Part shown: positions 41,837-50,765 of the stretch, one piece after another | Layout: every line of letters starts with the position of its first letter | Position numbering within the stretch: position 1 is the stretch's first letter | NCBI RefSeq assembly: GCF_041435335.1 | Contig: NZ_CP108430.1 | Coordinates: 5,927,001 to 5,991,000, forward strand | Length of the DNA stretch: 64,000 nt | Source of the DNA: Streptomyces sp. NBC_01283 | GTDB lineage: Bacteria > Actinomycetota > Actinomycetes > Streptomycetales > Streptomycetaceae | Reading direction: 5' to 3' | The notes under the pieces: generated by a model | What the model saw: only the letters and a program-made list of their open reading frames with translations | What the model was told of the DNA's origin: nothing | Database searches by the model: none | Made by a program: the position numbers and the translations under genes

Positions 41837-42373
41837 TTGCTGCGCGGAAAAACGCGACGGGGCCGGCGGGACCATGAAGAACGGGCCGATCCGCTCGACG
41901 CGGCCCAGGAGGACCGGGTGCGGGCGGTGCTCGCGCTCGGCGGAGTGCCGCACGCCGATCTGCCCGACGGCGTCCAGCAGGTCAGGCTCAAGCTCCTGGA
42001 GCGGGCGGCGGACGGGCGCGAGGCGCCTCGTGACGTGTCCGCGTGGGCGGCGGTCGTCGCCTCGAACCTCGCCATGGACTGGCATCGGGCGCGCCGAAGG
42101 CAGGAGCGGCTCGGGGAGCGGCTCGCCGTGCTGTGGCGGGAGGCGACGGACGAGGACGGGGCGGAGTCACGGGCGCTCTCGATGGCCGTGACCCAGGGCC
42201 TGGACGCGCTGCCCGACACCCAGCGGCAGGTCGTCGTGCTGCGCTTCTACGCAGATCTCCCGGTACGGGCGATAGCGGATGAACTGGGCATTCCGGAGGG
42301 CACGGTCAAGAGCAGGCTGCATACGGCGGTACGGGTGCTGCGCGCGCGGCTGCACGAGGGCGAGGTGGTGTGA
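41837..42373 (+). CDS. ECF-like RNA polymerase sigma factor
   Basis: A 178-residue sigma-70-family protein. Region 2 lies near 40-95 (DLPDGVQQVRLKLLERAADG and NLAMDWHRARRRQ), with a somewhat degenerate core-binding part. Region 4 is clear near 120-170: LDALPDTQRQVVVLRFYADL and IPEGTVKSRLHTAVRVLRARL. TTG is taken as start because GGGAGGGG lies six bases upstream. Its stop overlaps the next gene start as GTGA, and the partner is a single-span membrane protein, the usual pairing with an anti-sigma factor. Confidence 0.9.
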   Translation: MLRGKTRRGRRDHEERADPLDAAQEDRVRAVLALGGVPHADLPDGVQQVRLKLLERAADGREAPRDVSAWAAVVASNLAMDWHRARRRQERLGERLAVLWREATDEDGAESRALSMAVTQGLDALPDTQRQVVVLRFYADLPVRAIADELGIPEGTVKSRLHTAVRVLRARLHEGEVV

Positions 42374-43119
42374 GGGTGGCTGGGGACGAGTACACGTACG
42401 ACGCGCTGATGCCGGCTCTCACGGACGAGCCCCTGCCCGAGACCGCCCGCCGGGACCCGGAGCTGCTCGCGGAGCACGCGGCGGCTGTGGCGGATGTCGC
42501 ACTGCTGCGGGAGCACCTGGGGGTGGCGGGGCGCGCCCTTGCGGCCCCGGCGGCGGAACCGGAACCGGAACCGCCGCCCGAGGGGGCCGGTGTACGTCCC
42601 GCCGGGGTCCGGCGGCGGCGCCTGACGATGGCCCTCGGCCTGGCCGCGGCCGCGGCGGCCGTCTCGCTGGTGGGCGGCGTCTCCTGGCTCGCACTGGAGA
42701 GCGGGGGCGGGATCAGCAAGAGCTCCGACGACTCCGACGCGGCGAAGGGAGCGGCGCCGGGGGCCGAGGACGGCTCGGGCAGCGCAGACCAGAAGTCCGG
42801 GGCCTACGTGCCGTGCGCCCGGCTGATCGTGGAGGGCACGGTGAACCGTGTCGAGCCGCTGCCCGGCGGCAGCCAGGACCGGATCGTCCTGGACGTGACC
42901 CGCTACTACAAGCCGAGCAAGGGCGCCAAGCAGGTCACGTTCGTGATGGACGCGAACGTGGACCCGCGCCTCCGGCCCGGCGACCGGACCCTGATCGGCA
43001 TCCCGAAGGGCCAGAAGTCACCGGACCTGTGGTCCGGCAACAAGGCGGACATCGCCAGGGACCGGGCTTTCATCGAACGGGAGCTGCGGGAGGGGAAGGG
43101 CAGAGGAATGACGTGCTGA
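42370..43119 (+). CDS. single-pass membrane protein, possible anti-sigma partner
   Basis: A 249-residue protein with a cytoplasmic acidic N-terminus (about 1-82) containing a helical EHAAAVADVALLREHLGVAG segment, one membrane helix near 86-108, a Ser/Asp/Gly linker, and an outside domain (GAYVPCARLIVEGTVNRVEP onward) ending in Cys. No HxxxCxxC zinc anti-sigma motif is seen, so it is not a ZAS protein. GTGA overlap with the sigma gene argues for joint function. The outside domain resembles no family I can name. Confidence 0.7.
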   Translation: MRVAGDEYTYDALMPALTDEPLPETARRDPELLAEHAAAVADVALLREHLGVAGRALAAPAAEPEPEPPPEGAGVRPAGVRRRRLTMALGLAAAAAAVSLVGGVSWLALESGGGISKSSDDSDAAKGAAPGAEDGSGSADQKSGAYVPCARLIVEGTVNRVEPLPGGSQDRIVLDVTRYYKPSKGAKQVTFVMDANVDPRLRPGDRTLIGIPKGQKSPDLWSGNKADIARDRAFIERELREGKGRGMTC

Positions 43120-43122
43120 GCA

Positions 43123-43164
43123 GGGGTGAGGTGGAGGGAATCATTCCCCCTCCACCTCACCCCC
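43123..43164. terminator. convergent terminator hairpin
   Basis: GGGGTGAGGTGGAGGG (43123-43138) pairs perfectly with CCCTCCACCTCACCCC (43149-43164) around a ten-base loop, between convergent genes. Confidence 0.85.
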
Positions 43165-43175
43165 GTACGAGCTGT

Positions 43176-46100
43176 CTACGAAACGACCTTCTCGATGAGC
43201 ACGCTGCCCGTGCCGGCCACCGTGCCCCGGCCGTTCAGGAGGGACACCTCGCCGAACAGCTGGCGGCCGTCGGCCGCCGGAGCGTCCGCCGCGACCTGAG
43301 TCGTGACCTGGGCCGAAGCGCCGTTCGCCAGCTTCACCGGCGCCGACTCGTCGACCTTCACCGAGCCGAGCGCGGCCGAGAAGAACACGTCACGGTAGTC
43401 GTACGCCGTGGCGCCGGACGGGATGGAGTAGCCCGCCACCTGGATCTCGTACGTGCCCGCCGCGGGCTTGGTCAGGCTGACCGACTCCTCCGAGTCGCCG
43501 TCCGCCGACGAACCCACGACCGCGCCGTCCTTCAGGACCGACAGGTCGAGGTCGGCCGCGGTGTCCGCCGTCGAGCCGATGGCGACGTCGAGCCGCTGCG
43601 CGCCCTCGGGCACGACCACGGTCGTCGTCTGCGTCTCGCCCTGCTTGATCGTCGGCTTCGCCGCCTTCGCGGAGCCGAGCGGGCCGCCCTTCAACTTGCC
43701 GTCAACGGCGGCGAAGTTGTTGGTGACCTTCCAGGAGACGGGGGCCGGAGTGCCGACCTTCGCCTCCGGAACCTTCTGCACGGCGGGGTCGAAGGCGACA
43801 CCCAGTGCGGAGACGTCCAGCTTGTACGGGTTGTCGAGGAGCGGGGACGTCCTGCGCGACTCGACCTCGATCTCCCAGACGCCCGGCTGCGGCTCCGGGT
43901 ACGAACGCAGGTCGGGGCGGCAGGTGTTGGCCGGGTTCTCGTAGTTCGCGTAGCAGACGAGCGACGACGTCGAGTCGAGCGGAACGCCGTACGGGTGCAC
44001 CGCGATGAACCGCGTCTGGCTCTTGTCCTTCAGGCCGCCGAGCGCCACCTCAAGGGACTTGGCGCCCTTCGGCACCGTCACGAAGTACGACGTGGTGCTG
44101 TTGCGCTGCACCGCGTCGGACGCCGAGAACGTGTACGCGGGCTTGGCGAGCGGCGCCGCGACGACGACCGTCGACATGATCTGCTGGTCGATGCCCTCGG
44201 AGCGCTCGTCGTCGACCGTCAGGATCGCGCTGTGCAGGCCGGCCGACTTGGCCTTCGCCTGGACCTTGACCGTGACCGGCTTGTTCAGGGGCAGCGTCAC
44301 CGCGCCCTTGCCGAGCAGCTTGAAGGTGTGCTCGTGGTTGTTGACCAGGTCCAGCTCGTGGCGGATGCCGCGGTCCGGGCCCGAGGTGCGGGTGATCGTG
44401 ACGTCGTACGTCCGCTTCTGGCCGGTCCTCAGGCCGCCCTCGCGGTCGTAGATGCCGGTGCCGGGCTTCTTCAGCTCCTGCTCAAGGGCGGTGTCGACCG
44501 GGGCCTTGACCGTGTACGTGTGCGCCTTCGCGTCGTCCTCGATGGCGTTCCACGCGTCCACGACGTCGATCAGGCCGGTGCCCTGCGCGTACGCCTGCTC
44601 ACCGCTGATGTGGCTCGCGGTCGAGGTGAGCGCCGTGCGCAGCTTCGCCGGCGTCAGGTCGACCTTCTCCCGCTTCGCGGCGGAGAGCAGCAGCGCCGAC
44701 GCGCCCGCGGCCTGCGGGGACGCCATCGACGTACCCTGCAACATCGAGTAACCGGCGGGCAGTTGGTAGCCCGCCTCGGCGACCGGGGAGCCCGGCAGCC
44801 AGGTCTGCGTGGTGTTGATGGCCGAGCCCGGCGCGGAGATGACCGGCGCGAAGCCGCCGTCCTCACGCGGGCCGCGCGAGGAGAAGGGCATCATCGCGTA
44901 CTTCTTCTCCACGGCGGAGCCGTAGTTGGCGGCCCAGGTCTCCTTGGAGATGGCGGCGCCGACCGAGATGACCTTGTCCGCGAGGCCGGGGTCGCCGATG
45001 GTGTTCGCGCCGGGGCCCGAGTTGCCCGCGGAGATCACCAGCTGGACGCCGTACTCGTCGATGAGGCGGCCGTAGAGCACGGCACGCGCGTTGTTGCCGT
45101 CGTTCAGCGCCGGGAGGCCGCCGATCGACATGTTCACGATGTCGACGCCGCGCTTCGTCACGAGGTCGATCATGCCCTCGGTGAGCGCGACGTTCGTGCA
45201 GCCGCCGGTCCAGGTGCAGGCACGCGAGGAGACCAGCTTGGCGCCGGGGGCGGCGCCGTTCATCTTGCCGCCGAACAGGCCGTTGGCCGCGGTGATGCCC
45301 GCGACGTGCGTGCCGTGCTCGGACTCGATGACGCCGATGTTGACGAAGTCGGCCTTCTTGCCGACCCAGTCGCCGCCGTACGGGTCGGTCGGCACGTCCT
45401 TGCGGATCTCGACGACGAAGGGGACGCGCTCGACGACGTCGGTCGCCGGGTCGTCCTTGCCGAAGTAGGCGACCTGGTGGTCGTCCTTGTACGGCTTCAT
45501 CGTCTCGTCGTCGGTGAAGTCGTTGTTGTCGTTCAGGTCTACGCGAACGGTGCCGGCGGCCGGGTCGTAGAGCACGCCCCAGCTGTCGGTGGTGTCGCCG
45601 TCACGGTTGATGTCGCCCTTGGCGTCGCCGCCGGTGGTGGCCGACTCGCGGAACCGGTTGACCTGGAAGGAGCCCGCGGGGGCCTTCCACGTCTCGCCGT
45701 CCCAGGTGAAGACGGGTCCGGTGACGGGGTTGGTCATCCGGCGCCAGGTGGCGTCCGCGTCCACGATCGGGTCGGTCGCGGTCACCCAGTCGGTGATCTT
45801 CCGCTCGCCCGTGGAGGTCTTCTTGAGCGCGGGGTGACCCAGGTCGATGCCGGAGTCGAGGATGCCGATGGTGGTGCCTCGGCCGTCCGCCTTCGGGTGC
45901 TTCTTCACGAAGTCGACGGCGCCCGTCTCGAAGGACGGGTTGTACGGGTTCTTCGCCGGGGTGTCCTTGCCGGGCCCGGCGTACGTCCCCTCGGCCGCCT
46001 TCTTCGCGCCCTTGGCCCGGTCGGCGGCGGGCGTCGGGTCGTCGAGCTCGATCTCGTGCCGCAGGTCGATGCCCTGCACGGACGACAGCTTCCCGGCGGC

Positions 46101-46466
46101 CTCGATGGCGGCCTCGGCTTTCGCGGTGGGCACGGTGGCGCGTACGTAGCCGAGCTTGTCGTACGTCCGGCCGACCGAACCGCCCTTGACGGCGTCGAGC
46201 TGGTCCGCGACCTGCTCGGTGGCGCCCGGCGCGGTGGCGACCATCATCGTGACGGTCTTCTCGCCGTCGGCCTGGGCCTCGGCGAGAAGGTCGGCGTCGG
46301 CCGAACCCAGTTTGTTGTCGGCGGACTTGGGGGTGGTCTGCCCCCCGGGGTCGCCGTCGGCCGCGAGGGCCATGGGTATGGGCCCGGCGGCGGAGAGCGC
46401 GGCGGTCAGACCGACGGCTATCGCGAGGCGGGTCGTGCGTCTAGCACTGGATCTGTGCATCAGCAT
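43176..46466 (-). CDS. secreted subtilisin-family serine protease (S8)
   Basis: A 1096-residue exported protease. A Sec signal peptide spans about 1-35. A propeptide of the inhibitor_I9 kind follows (about 70-135), then the S8 domain with catalytic Asp204 (GILDSGIDLGH), His387 (ESEHGTHVAG) and Ser580 (QGTSMASPQ). The large gap between Asp and His holds an insert with Asp/Asn-rich, calcium-binding-like sequence. Residues 680-1096 form several beta-sandwich-like domains. A second ATG six bases in (46460) has better SD spacing. It is divergent from the ATP-grasp gene. Confidence 0.93.
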   Translation of the reverse strand: MLMHRSSARRTTRLAIAVGLTAALSAAGPIPMALAADGDPGGQTTPKSADNKLGSADADLLAEAQADGEKTVTMMVATAPGATEQVADQLDAVKGGSVGRTYDKLGYVRATVPTAKAEAAIEAAGKLSSVQGIDLRHEIELDDPTPAADRAKGAKKAAEGTYAGPGKDTPAKNPYNPSFETGAVDFVKKHPKADGRGTTIGILDSGIDLGHPALKKTSTGERKITDWVTATDPIVDADATWRRMTNPVTGPVFTWDGETWKAPAGSFQVNRFRESATTGGDAKGDINRDGDTTDSWGVLYDPAAGTVRVDLNDNNDFTDDETMKPYKDDHQVAYFGKDDPATDVVERVPFVVEIRKDVPTDPYGGDWVGKKADFVNIGVIESEHGTHVAGITAANGLFGGKMNGAAPGAKLVSSRACTWTGGCTNVALTEGMIDLVTKRGVDIVNMSIGGLPALNDGNNARAVLYGRLIDEYGVQLVISAGNSGPGANTIGDPGLADKVISVGAAISKETWAANYGSAVEKKYAMMPFSSRGPREDGGFAPVISAPGSAINTTQTWLPGSPVAEAGYQLPAGYSMLQGTSMASPQAAGASALLLSAAKREKVDLTPAKLRTALTSTASHISGEQAYAQGTGLIDVVDAWNAIEDDAKAHTYTVKAPVDTALEQELKKPGTGIYDREGGLRTGQKRTYDVTITRTSGPDRGIRHELDLVNNHEHTFKLLGKGAVTLPLNKPVTVKVQAKAKSAGLHSAILTVDDERSEGIDQQIMSTVVVAAPLAKPAYTFSASDAVQRNSTTSYFVTVPKGAKSLEVALGGLKDKSQTRFIAVHPYGVPLDSTSSLVCYANYENPANTCRPDLRSYPEPQPGVWEIEVESRRTSPLLDNPYKLDVSALGVAFDPAVQKVPEAKVGTPAPVSWKVTNNFAAVDGKLKGGPLGSAKAAKPTIKQGETQTTTVVVPEGAQRLDVAIGSTADTAADLDLSVLKDGAVVGSSADGDSEESVSLTKPAAGTYEIQVAGYSIPSGATAYDYRDVFFSAALGSVKVDESAPVKLANGASAQVTTQVAADAPAADGRQLFGEVSLLNGRGTVAGTGSVLIEKVVS

Positions 46467-46763
46467 CCCTGTACGTAAAGGTCGAAAAGGTCCGGAATCC
46501 GGAACCGGATGACCGCTCAGCTTTACGTAAGTGACTGCTGTTTGGGGAGAGTTGTCGGGCTTCGATCACCGCGTGACGCAATCCCGCCATACGTCATCGG
46601 TGACATAGCGGGTGATTTTCCTCGCCGGGACGGATGGCGTTCCCGCGGCAACGTTGTCGTCCGAGTGCCCGTGTGCCGACGGCTGGTGTTTGCGTGCCGG
46701 ATGGGCGGGCACGGTTGCCAGCCACACCCTCGATGAGCGCACGCGCCGAAGGAGAAACCGTCT
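46467..46763. promoter_or_regulatory. divergent promoter region of protease and ATP-grasp operon
   Basis: This 297-base gap serves two divergent units. TACGTAAAG (46472-46480) and CTTTACGTA (46521-46529) are inverted copies 40 bases apart and could be a regulator site or a folded leader of the protease mRNA. AAGGAG sits nine bases before the ATP-grasp ATG. I see no clear -35/-10 pair. Confidence 0.4.
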
Positions 46764-48005
46764 ATGACAAAGGGCGAACCGGCCATCAGGAACCCCGACA
46801 AAGGCTATGTGGCTCTTCTTGGCTGGAGTCTCAACGCGGTGGAAGCCCTGGACCGGTTCGACCGGAGATACGTGGTCGTGGCGCCGGAGTGGGCCGAGGA
46901 ATACTGCGTCGAGCACGACATCCCCTTCGTGCCATGGAATTTCGAGCGGCTCAACGACCGCTCCATGGAGATCGCCGAGACGCTGAAGAAGGAGGGCGTC
47001 GACGTAGCGATCCCGCTCTACGAGGAAACGGTCGAATGGGCGGGCGCGATCAACTCCGTCCTTCTCGACAATCCGCGTCTCTACGGTCAGGCCATGCTGC
47101 TGCGGGACAAGGCGCTGATGAAGCGCCGCGCGCAACTCGGCGGCATCCGGGTCGGAATCTTCGAGGAGGCCCACGACCGGGACGATGTGACCCGCTTCCT
47201 CAAGCGCGTCAACCAGACCCTGCTCAAGCTGGACGGCGACCCGAACGACCCGATCCACCTCAAGGCGTTCGACAAGGCGGGATGCCTAGGGCACCGCGTC
47301 ATCCGCACCCCCGACGAGGTCGACACGATTCCGGACGAGGAGTTCCCGGTCCTCATGGAATCCCACCTCGACGGCTGGGAGTTCGCGGTCGAGGCATGGG
47401 TGCACAACGGAAAGATCAAGTTCCTCAACATCTCCGAGTACGTCACGCTGGGATATTCGGTGTTCGTGCCGGCGACGCCGGAACTCGAGCGGTACCGACC
47501 GCAGATCACGGCGCAGATCGAGAAGCTCATCAAGACGTTCGACATCGAGTTCGGCTTCGTGCACCCGGAGTACTTCGTCACCAGCGACGGCGAGATGTAC
47601 TTCGGCGAGGTCGCCTACCGGCCGCCGGGCTTCAAGGTGTTCGAGCTGCTTGAGCGGGCGTACGGTTTCAATGCCTACCAGGGGCTGGTCCTGGCCTTCG
47701 ACCCGAAGACGACCGAGGAGGAGATCGACGCCTTCTTCCCGCGCGAGGTCGTCGACGCGTCCGGGATCGCGGGGTGCTTCGGCGTCTACCCGCGCCGCCG
47801 CGTGGTCAGCGAACTGGAAATCCCGGAGGAGACCGAGGACGACGACTACTACGAGTCGCACGACCTCTCCACACCGCTCGAGGAGACCGTCACCAAGAGG
47901 ACCGCGTTCGGCACCCACTGGGGTCTGCTGTACTTCTTCGGTGAAGACCCGTACCGGATGCGTGACCTGCTGAAGAGGCAGGAAGAGCTCGACTTCTACG
48001 TCTGA
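46764..48005 (+). CDS. ATP-grasp carboxylate-amine ligase-like protein
   Basis: A 413-residue cytoplasmic protein with an N-terminal pre-ATP-grasp Rossmann unit (YVALLGWSLNAVEALDRF), a central lid region (LRDKALMKRRAQLGG) and an ATP-grasp core with VLMESHLDGWEFAVEAWV, LNISEYVTLGYS and EMYFGEVAYRPPGFKVFELLE, the last holding the metal-binding acidic residues. Such enzymes join a carboxylate to an amine via an acyl phosphate. The C-terminus is acidic. It lies seven bases upstream of a papain-like gene. No tRNA-ligase, NRPS or RiPP gene is adjacent, so the product is unknown. Confidence 0.8.
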   Translation: MTKGEPAIRNPDKGYVALLGWSLNAVEALDRFDRRYVVVAPEWAEEYCVEHDIPFVPWNFERLNDRSMEIAETLKKEGVDVAIPLYEETVEWAGAINSVLLDNPRLYGQAMLLRDKALMKRRAQLGGIRVGIFEEAHDRDDVTRFLKRVNQTLLKLDGDPNDPIHLKAFDKAGCLGHRVIRTPDEVDTIPDEEFPVLMESHLDGWEFAVEAWVHNGKIKFLNISEYVTLGYSVFVPATPELERYRPQITAQIEKLIKTFDIEFGFVHPEYFVTSDGEMYFGEVAYRPPGFKVFELLERAYGFNAYQGLVLAFDPKTTEEEIDAFFPREVVDASGIAGCFGVYPRRRVVSELEIPEETEDDDYYESHDLSTPLEETVTKRTAFGTHWGLLYFFGEDPYRMRDLLKRQEELDFYV

Positions 48006-48012
48006 CGACACC

Positions 48013-50070
48013 GTGGACGCAGGAGGCCAACCCGAGGGAACCCCTTTGAAACCGACCGTCGACGTCAACGGCGGGGCCACGACGCTGGACAAGCGCGTGG
48101 CCTCGCTCGACGACGCCATCCAGGCCATGGCCGAAACCCGCGAGTTCGGCAAGCACACGAAGCTGCGGCGGGTCCTGGAAGCCTTGCGGCGGGTGCTCAC
48201 GCAGCCGGGCGGCGCCGCGGCGGTCCAGGCAAGGGCGCAGGCCCTTGAGGAGGCCGGGCTCTTCCTGGAGACGGACTGGGCGTCACCGGAGATCCTCGTC
48301 CCGGCGCTGGTCGGCGGGAGCCTGCGCAGTCCGGACGCGGACACCGTCGTCATGGAGGCGACCAGCGAGCTGCGCATGCTCGCGGTCGCCCGCGGCGACT
48401 TCGCGCACCCGACGGTGACCGCCGAGGACGCCCGCCAGTTCCTGTCCCAGGTCCTTGCGAAGAACCTGGAGCTGCTGTTCAGCGCGCCCGGCGAGGCGGA
48501 GCGGGTCCAGCAGGGCAGGACCGCGCAGCTCGTCCGGGACCTGTTCCGCCGGCTCGGCGACGAGATCGGCTACGACAGCGTCCTGGACGATCTGGTCGAC
48601 GAGATCTGGCGGATCCTGCGCCAGCGTCCGATCCAGGTGGAGCCGGTGCAGTCCCTGATCACCCGGATCGCGGTCTACCGCAACGACCCGGACGTCGCTC
48701 TGGGCGTGTCCTCGGGGCAGGGCATCGACCGGCTCATCACCAGCCTGTTCGGGACCACCGAGGCGTGCCGGGACGACCCCGGCGTCGACGTCTTCCGCTC
48801 CCGCCTTGAAGCGATGGACGCCGGCGCCCTCCAGTACGAGGCGACGGGGTTCGCGCGGGCGATGCACGACACCGGCCTGGTGTCGCCGTACCACGCGGAA
48901 CTGCTCCGGTTCCTCCTGCGCGAGAGCGACTACCTCGTCGGCGAGGCGCTCGGCCTCTCCGACACCGGTCGCAACTGCCTGATGCGCTACAGCCAGTTGG
49001 TGCACCGGCTGATCGAGGTGGCGATCCACCCGCAGACAGCGCAGAGCATCTACGGTCTCGCGCTGCTGCTCGACCGCGGCATCCTCTACGAGCCGCCGGT
49101 GGTGCCCGCGCTCTGGCGCCAGCTGGCCCTCGTGCTCTCGCCGGTCGCGCGGGAGCGGCTGACGACGGTCTTCGGCGAGGAGCCGGAGCCGCGGGCGCGG
49201 CTGGTCGCCGGGGTGCTCTCGATGCTGGGGCAGCCGCTCGGTGTCGGGCAGGGCGACAACCCCACCTGCCAGTCGGCCCGCGCGCTGTCGATGTGGTCCT
49301 ACAACGACCCCGACTACCTGCTGCAGATGGTGGTCTGGGCGGCCCGCGACGACGAGGTCCTCATGCACTTCGAGGGGCAGCCGATCTCGTCGAAGGACAG
49401 CGCGGGCGGCGTCGCCAGCACGCTGCCGATGGACCTGGACCCCGTGTCACTGCTCGTGGTGCCCCACCTGGACCGGATCTACGCCGAGATGGGGCGGCGC
49501 TGCGCCGAGCGGCCGGGGGACCCGCACCGGTGGATCAACCCGGAGTTCCACGGCTGGTGGACGGCCCGCGGGTTCCACATCAACGTCGACGTCGCGACCG
49601 GGAACCTGGTCGACCTCGACGCGTTCCTGCGGCAGTTCCACGCCGACTACCACCCGTCCTACAACGGCGAGCAGCCGCTGATCCATCCGCAGCCGGCCGG
49701 CGTCGCCGTCACCGACAGCGCGGCCCGCTACGTCGGCTGGCACGCGATCACGATCCTGCGGGTCGCGCCGGACCCCCAGGACGTCATGAGGGTGTACTTC
49801 TACAACCCGAACAACGACAGCGGCCAGGACTGGGGCGACGGCGTCGTCGTGTCCACCGCGGGCAACGGCGAGCGGTTCGGCGAGGCCTCGCTGCCGTTCG
49901 ACCAGTTCGCCTCGCGGCTCTACATCTTCCACGCCGATCCGCTCGAACACGGCGAACCGGAGCGGGTGCCCGCCGAGGACATCGCGGGGATCATCGGCTA
50001 TATCGAGCGCAGCTGGGGCAACGACCGGCTGCCCGGAGGGACGCTGCAAGCGCTCGAACAGCGGGCCTAG
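48013..50070 (+). CDS. helical protein with papain-like Cys-His-Asn domain
   Basis: A 685-residue protein without signal or membrane segments. Residues 1-400 are helical and unrecognised. The C-terminal third has an NPTCQSARALSMW block (Cys419 at a helix start), then YVGWHAITILRV (His577) followed 21 residues later by YFYNPNNDSGQDWGDG (Asn598). This order, spacing and local sequence resemble the papain or transglutaminase triad. It follows the ATP-grasp stop by seven bases. GTG 48013 lacks an SD; TTG 48046, with GAGGGA upstream, may be the true start. The fold assignment is inferred by eye. Confidence 0.6.
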   Translation: MDAGGQPEGTPLKPTVDVNGGATTLDKRVASLDDAIQAMAETREFGKHTKLRRVLEALRRVLTQPGGAAAVQARAQALEEAGLFLETDWASPEILVPALVGGSLRSPDADTVVMEATSELRMLAVARGDFAHPTVTAEDARQFLSQVLAKNLELLFSAPGEAERVQQGRTAQLVRDLFRRLGDEIGYDSVLDDLVDEIWRILRQRPIQVEPVQSLITRIAVYRNDPDVALGVSSGQGIDRLITSLFGTTEACRDDPGVDVFRSRLEAMDAGALQYEATGFARAMHDTGLVSPYHAELLRFLLRESDYLVGEALGLSDTGRNCLMRYSQLVHRLIEVAIHPQTAQSIYGLALLLDRGILYEPPVVPALWRQLALVLSPVARERLTTVFGEEPEPRARLVAGVLSMLGQPLGVGQGDNPTCQSARALSMWSYNDPDYLLQMVVWAARDDEVLMHFEGQPISSKDSAGGVASTLPMDLDPVSLLVVPHLDRIYAEMGRRCAERPGDPHRWINPEFHGWWTARGFHINVDVATGNLVDLDAFLRQFHADYHPSYNGEQPLIHPQPAGVAVTDSAARYVGWHAITILRVAPDPQDVMRVYFYNPNNDSGQDWGDGVVVSTAGNGERFGEASLPFDQFASRLYIFHADPLEHGEPERVPAEDIAGIIGYIERSWGNDRLPGGTLQALEQRA

Positions 50071-50639
50071 GCCTCGCGGGCCCGTGCGTAGTGGCGCGAG
50101 GCCTTCGCGCGGTTCCCGCAGGCGGCCATGGAGCACCACCGCCGGGTGCCGTTGCGTGACGTGTCGAAGAAGTGCAGGACGCATGCCTCGTGGGCGCAGG
50201 ACCGGATGCGGTCCGGCGCGGTGGCGAGCAGCGTCAGGTAGTCGCGCGCCGCGAGCCAGGCCGCGCCCCACGTCACGTCCTTGAACTCCGGCTCCTCACC
50301 CGGCCCTTGAGGGGACAGGGTCGCCCGGATCCGCCCGTGCTCCAGGACCTTGTTGACGCGGGCGATCCCGGCGGCGGCATCGGGGGCGTCCATGTCTCCT
50401 CCGTCCACGACGGAGGCGATCGCGTCGCGCGCCCGCAGCACGTGCTCCAGCGTCGTCGCGTCCGCGCCGAACCGGTCGTCGAGCCCGTTGGCGCCGAGCC
50501 AGACGGCAAGACCCCCGACGTCGGTCAGCAGATCCTGGCGCACGCCGTCCGCCATCCACCGGGTGTTGAGCAGGTCGAGGGAGAGCGGCTCCCCGACGAG
50601 CGGGCGGGGGTCGGTGCGGTCGCGGGGTGCGGCGGCCAT
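50067..50639 (-). CDS. CGNR zinc-finger (ABATE-type) putative regulator
   Basis: This 190-residue protein begins with the ABATE-type N-terminal region (GEPLSLDLLNTRWMADG) and ends in a CGNR zinc finger: CAHEACVLHFFDTSRNGTRRW, then CSMAACGNRAKASRHY. These proteins are thought to be stress-related transcriptional regulators. AAGGGAG lies before the ATG at 50639. It is divergent from the VOC gene across inverted repeats, which fits direct control of that gene. Its stop codon overlaps that of the convergent papain-like gene at the CTAG of 50067-50070. Confidence 0.88.
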   Translation of the reverse strand: MAAAPRDRTDPRPLVGEPLSLDLLNTRWMADGVRQDLLTDVGGLAVWLGANGLDDRFGADATTLEHVLRARDAIASVVDGGDMDAPDAAAGIARVNKVLEHGRIRATLSPQGPGEEPEFKDVTWGAAWLAARDYLTLLATAPDRIRSCAHEACVLHFFDTSRNGTRRWCSMAACGNRAKASRHYARAREA

Positions 50640-50656
50640 GGGGGCTCCCTTCGAGG

Positions 50657-50727
50657 CTAACCAGTAAAGGGTACGTGACTGGTTGACGCGCTCCAGTCTA
50701 ACCACTAACGTCATTTTTAACGGTTAG
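50657..50727. promoter_or_regulatory. CTAACC/GGTTAG inverted repeats in divergent promoter
   Basis: CTAACCAGT (50657-50665) faces ACTGGTT (50678-50684), and CTAACC (50698-50703) faces GGTTAG (50722-50727). The shared TAACC/GGTTA half-sites between the CGNR and VOC genes suggest operator sites, probably for the CGNR protein. Confidence 0.55.
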
Positions 50728-50765
50728 CCCGCGTGGGGCGGGCCGCCGTCGACAAGGGGAGAGTC

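Noticed and set aside
42279-46478. Very long plus-strand open frame (about 1400 codons) opposite the subtilase gene
   Set aside because: It is the GC-skew shadow of the protease gene. Its sequence is low-complexity Arg/Val/Gly with no domain, while the opposite strand has a complete signal peptide and catalytic triad.
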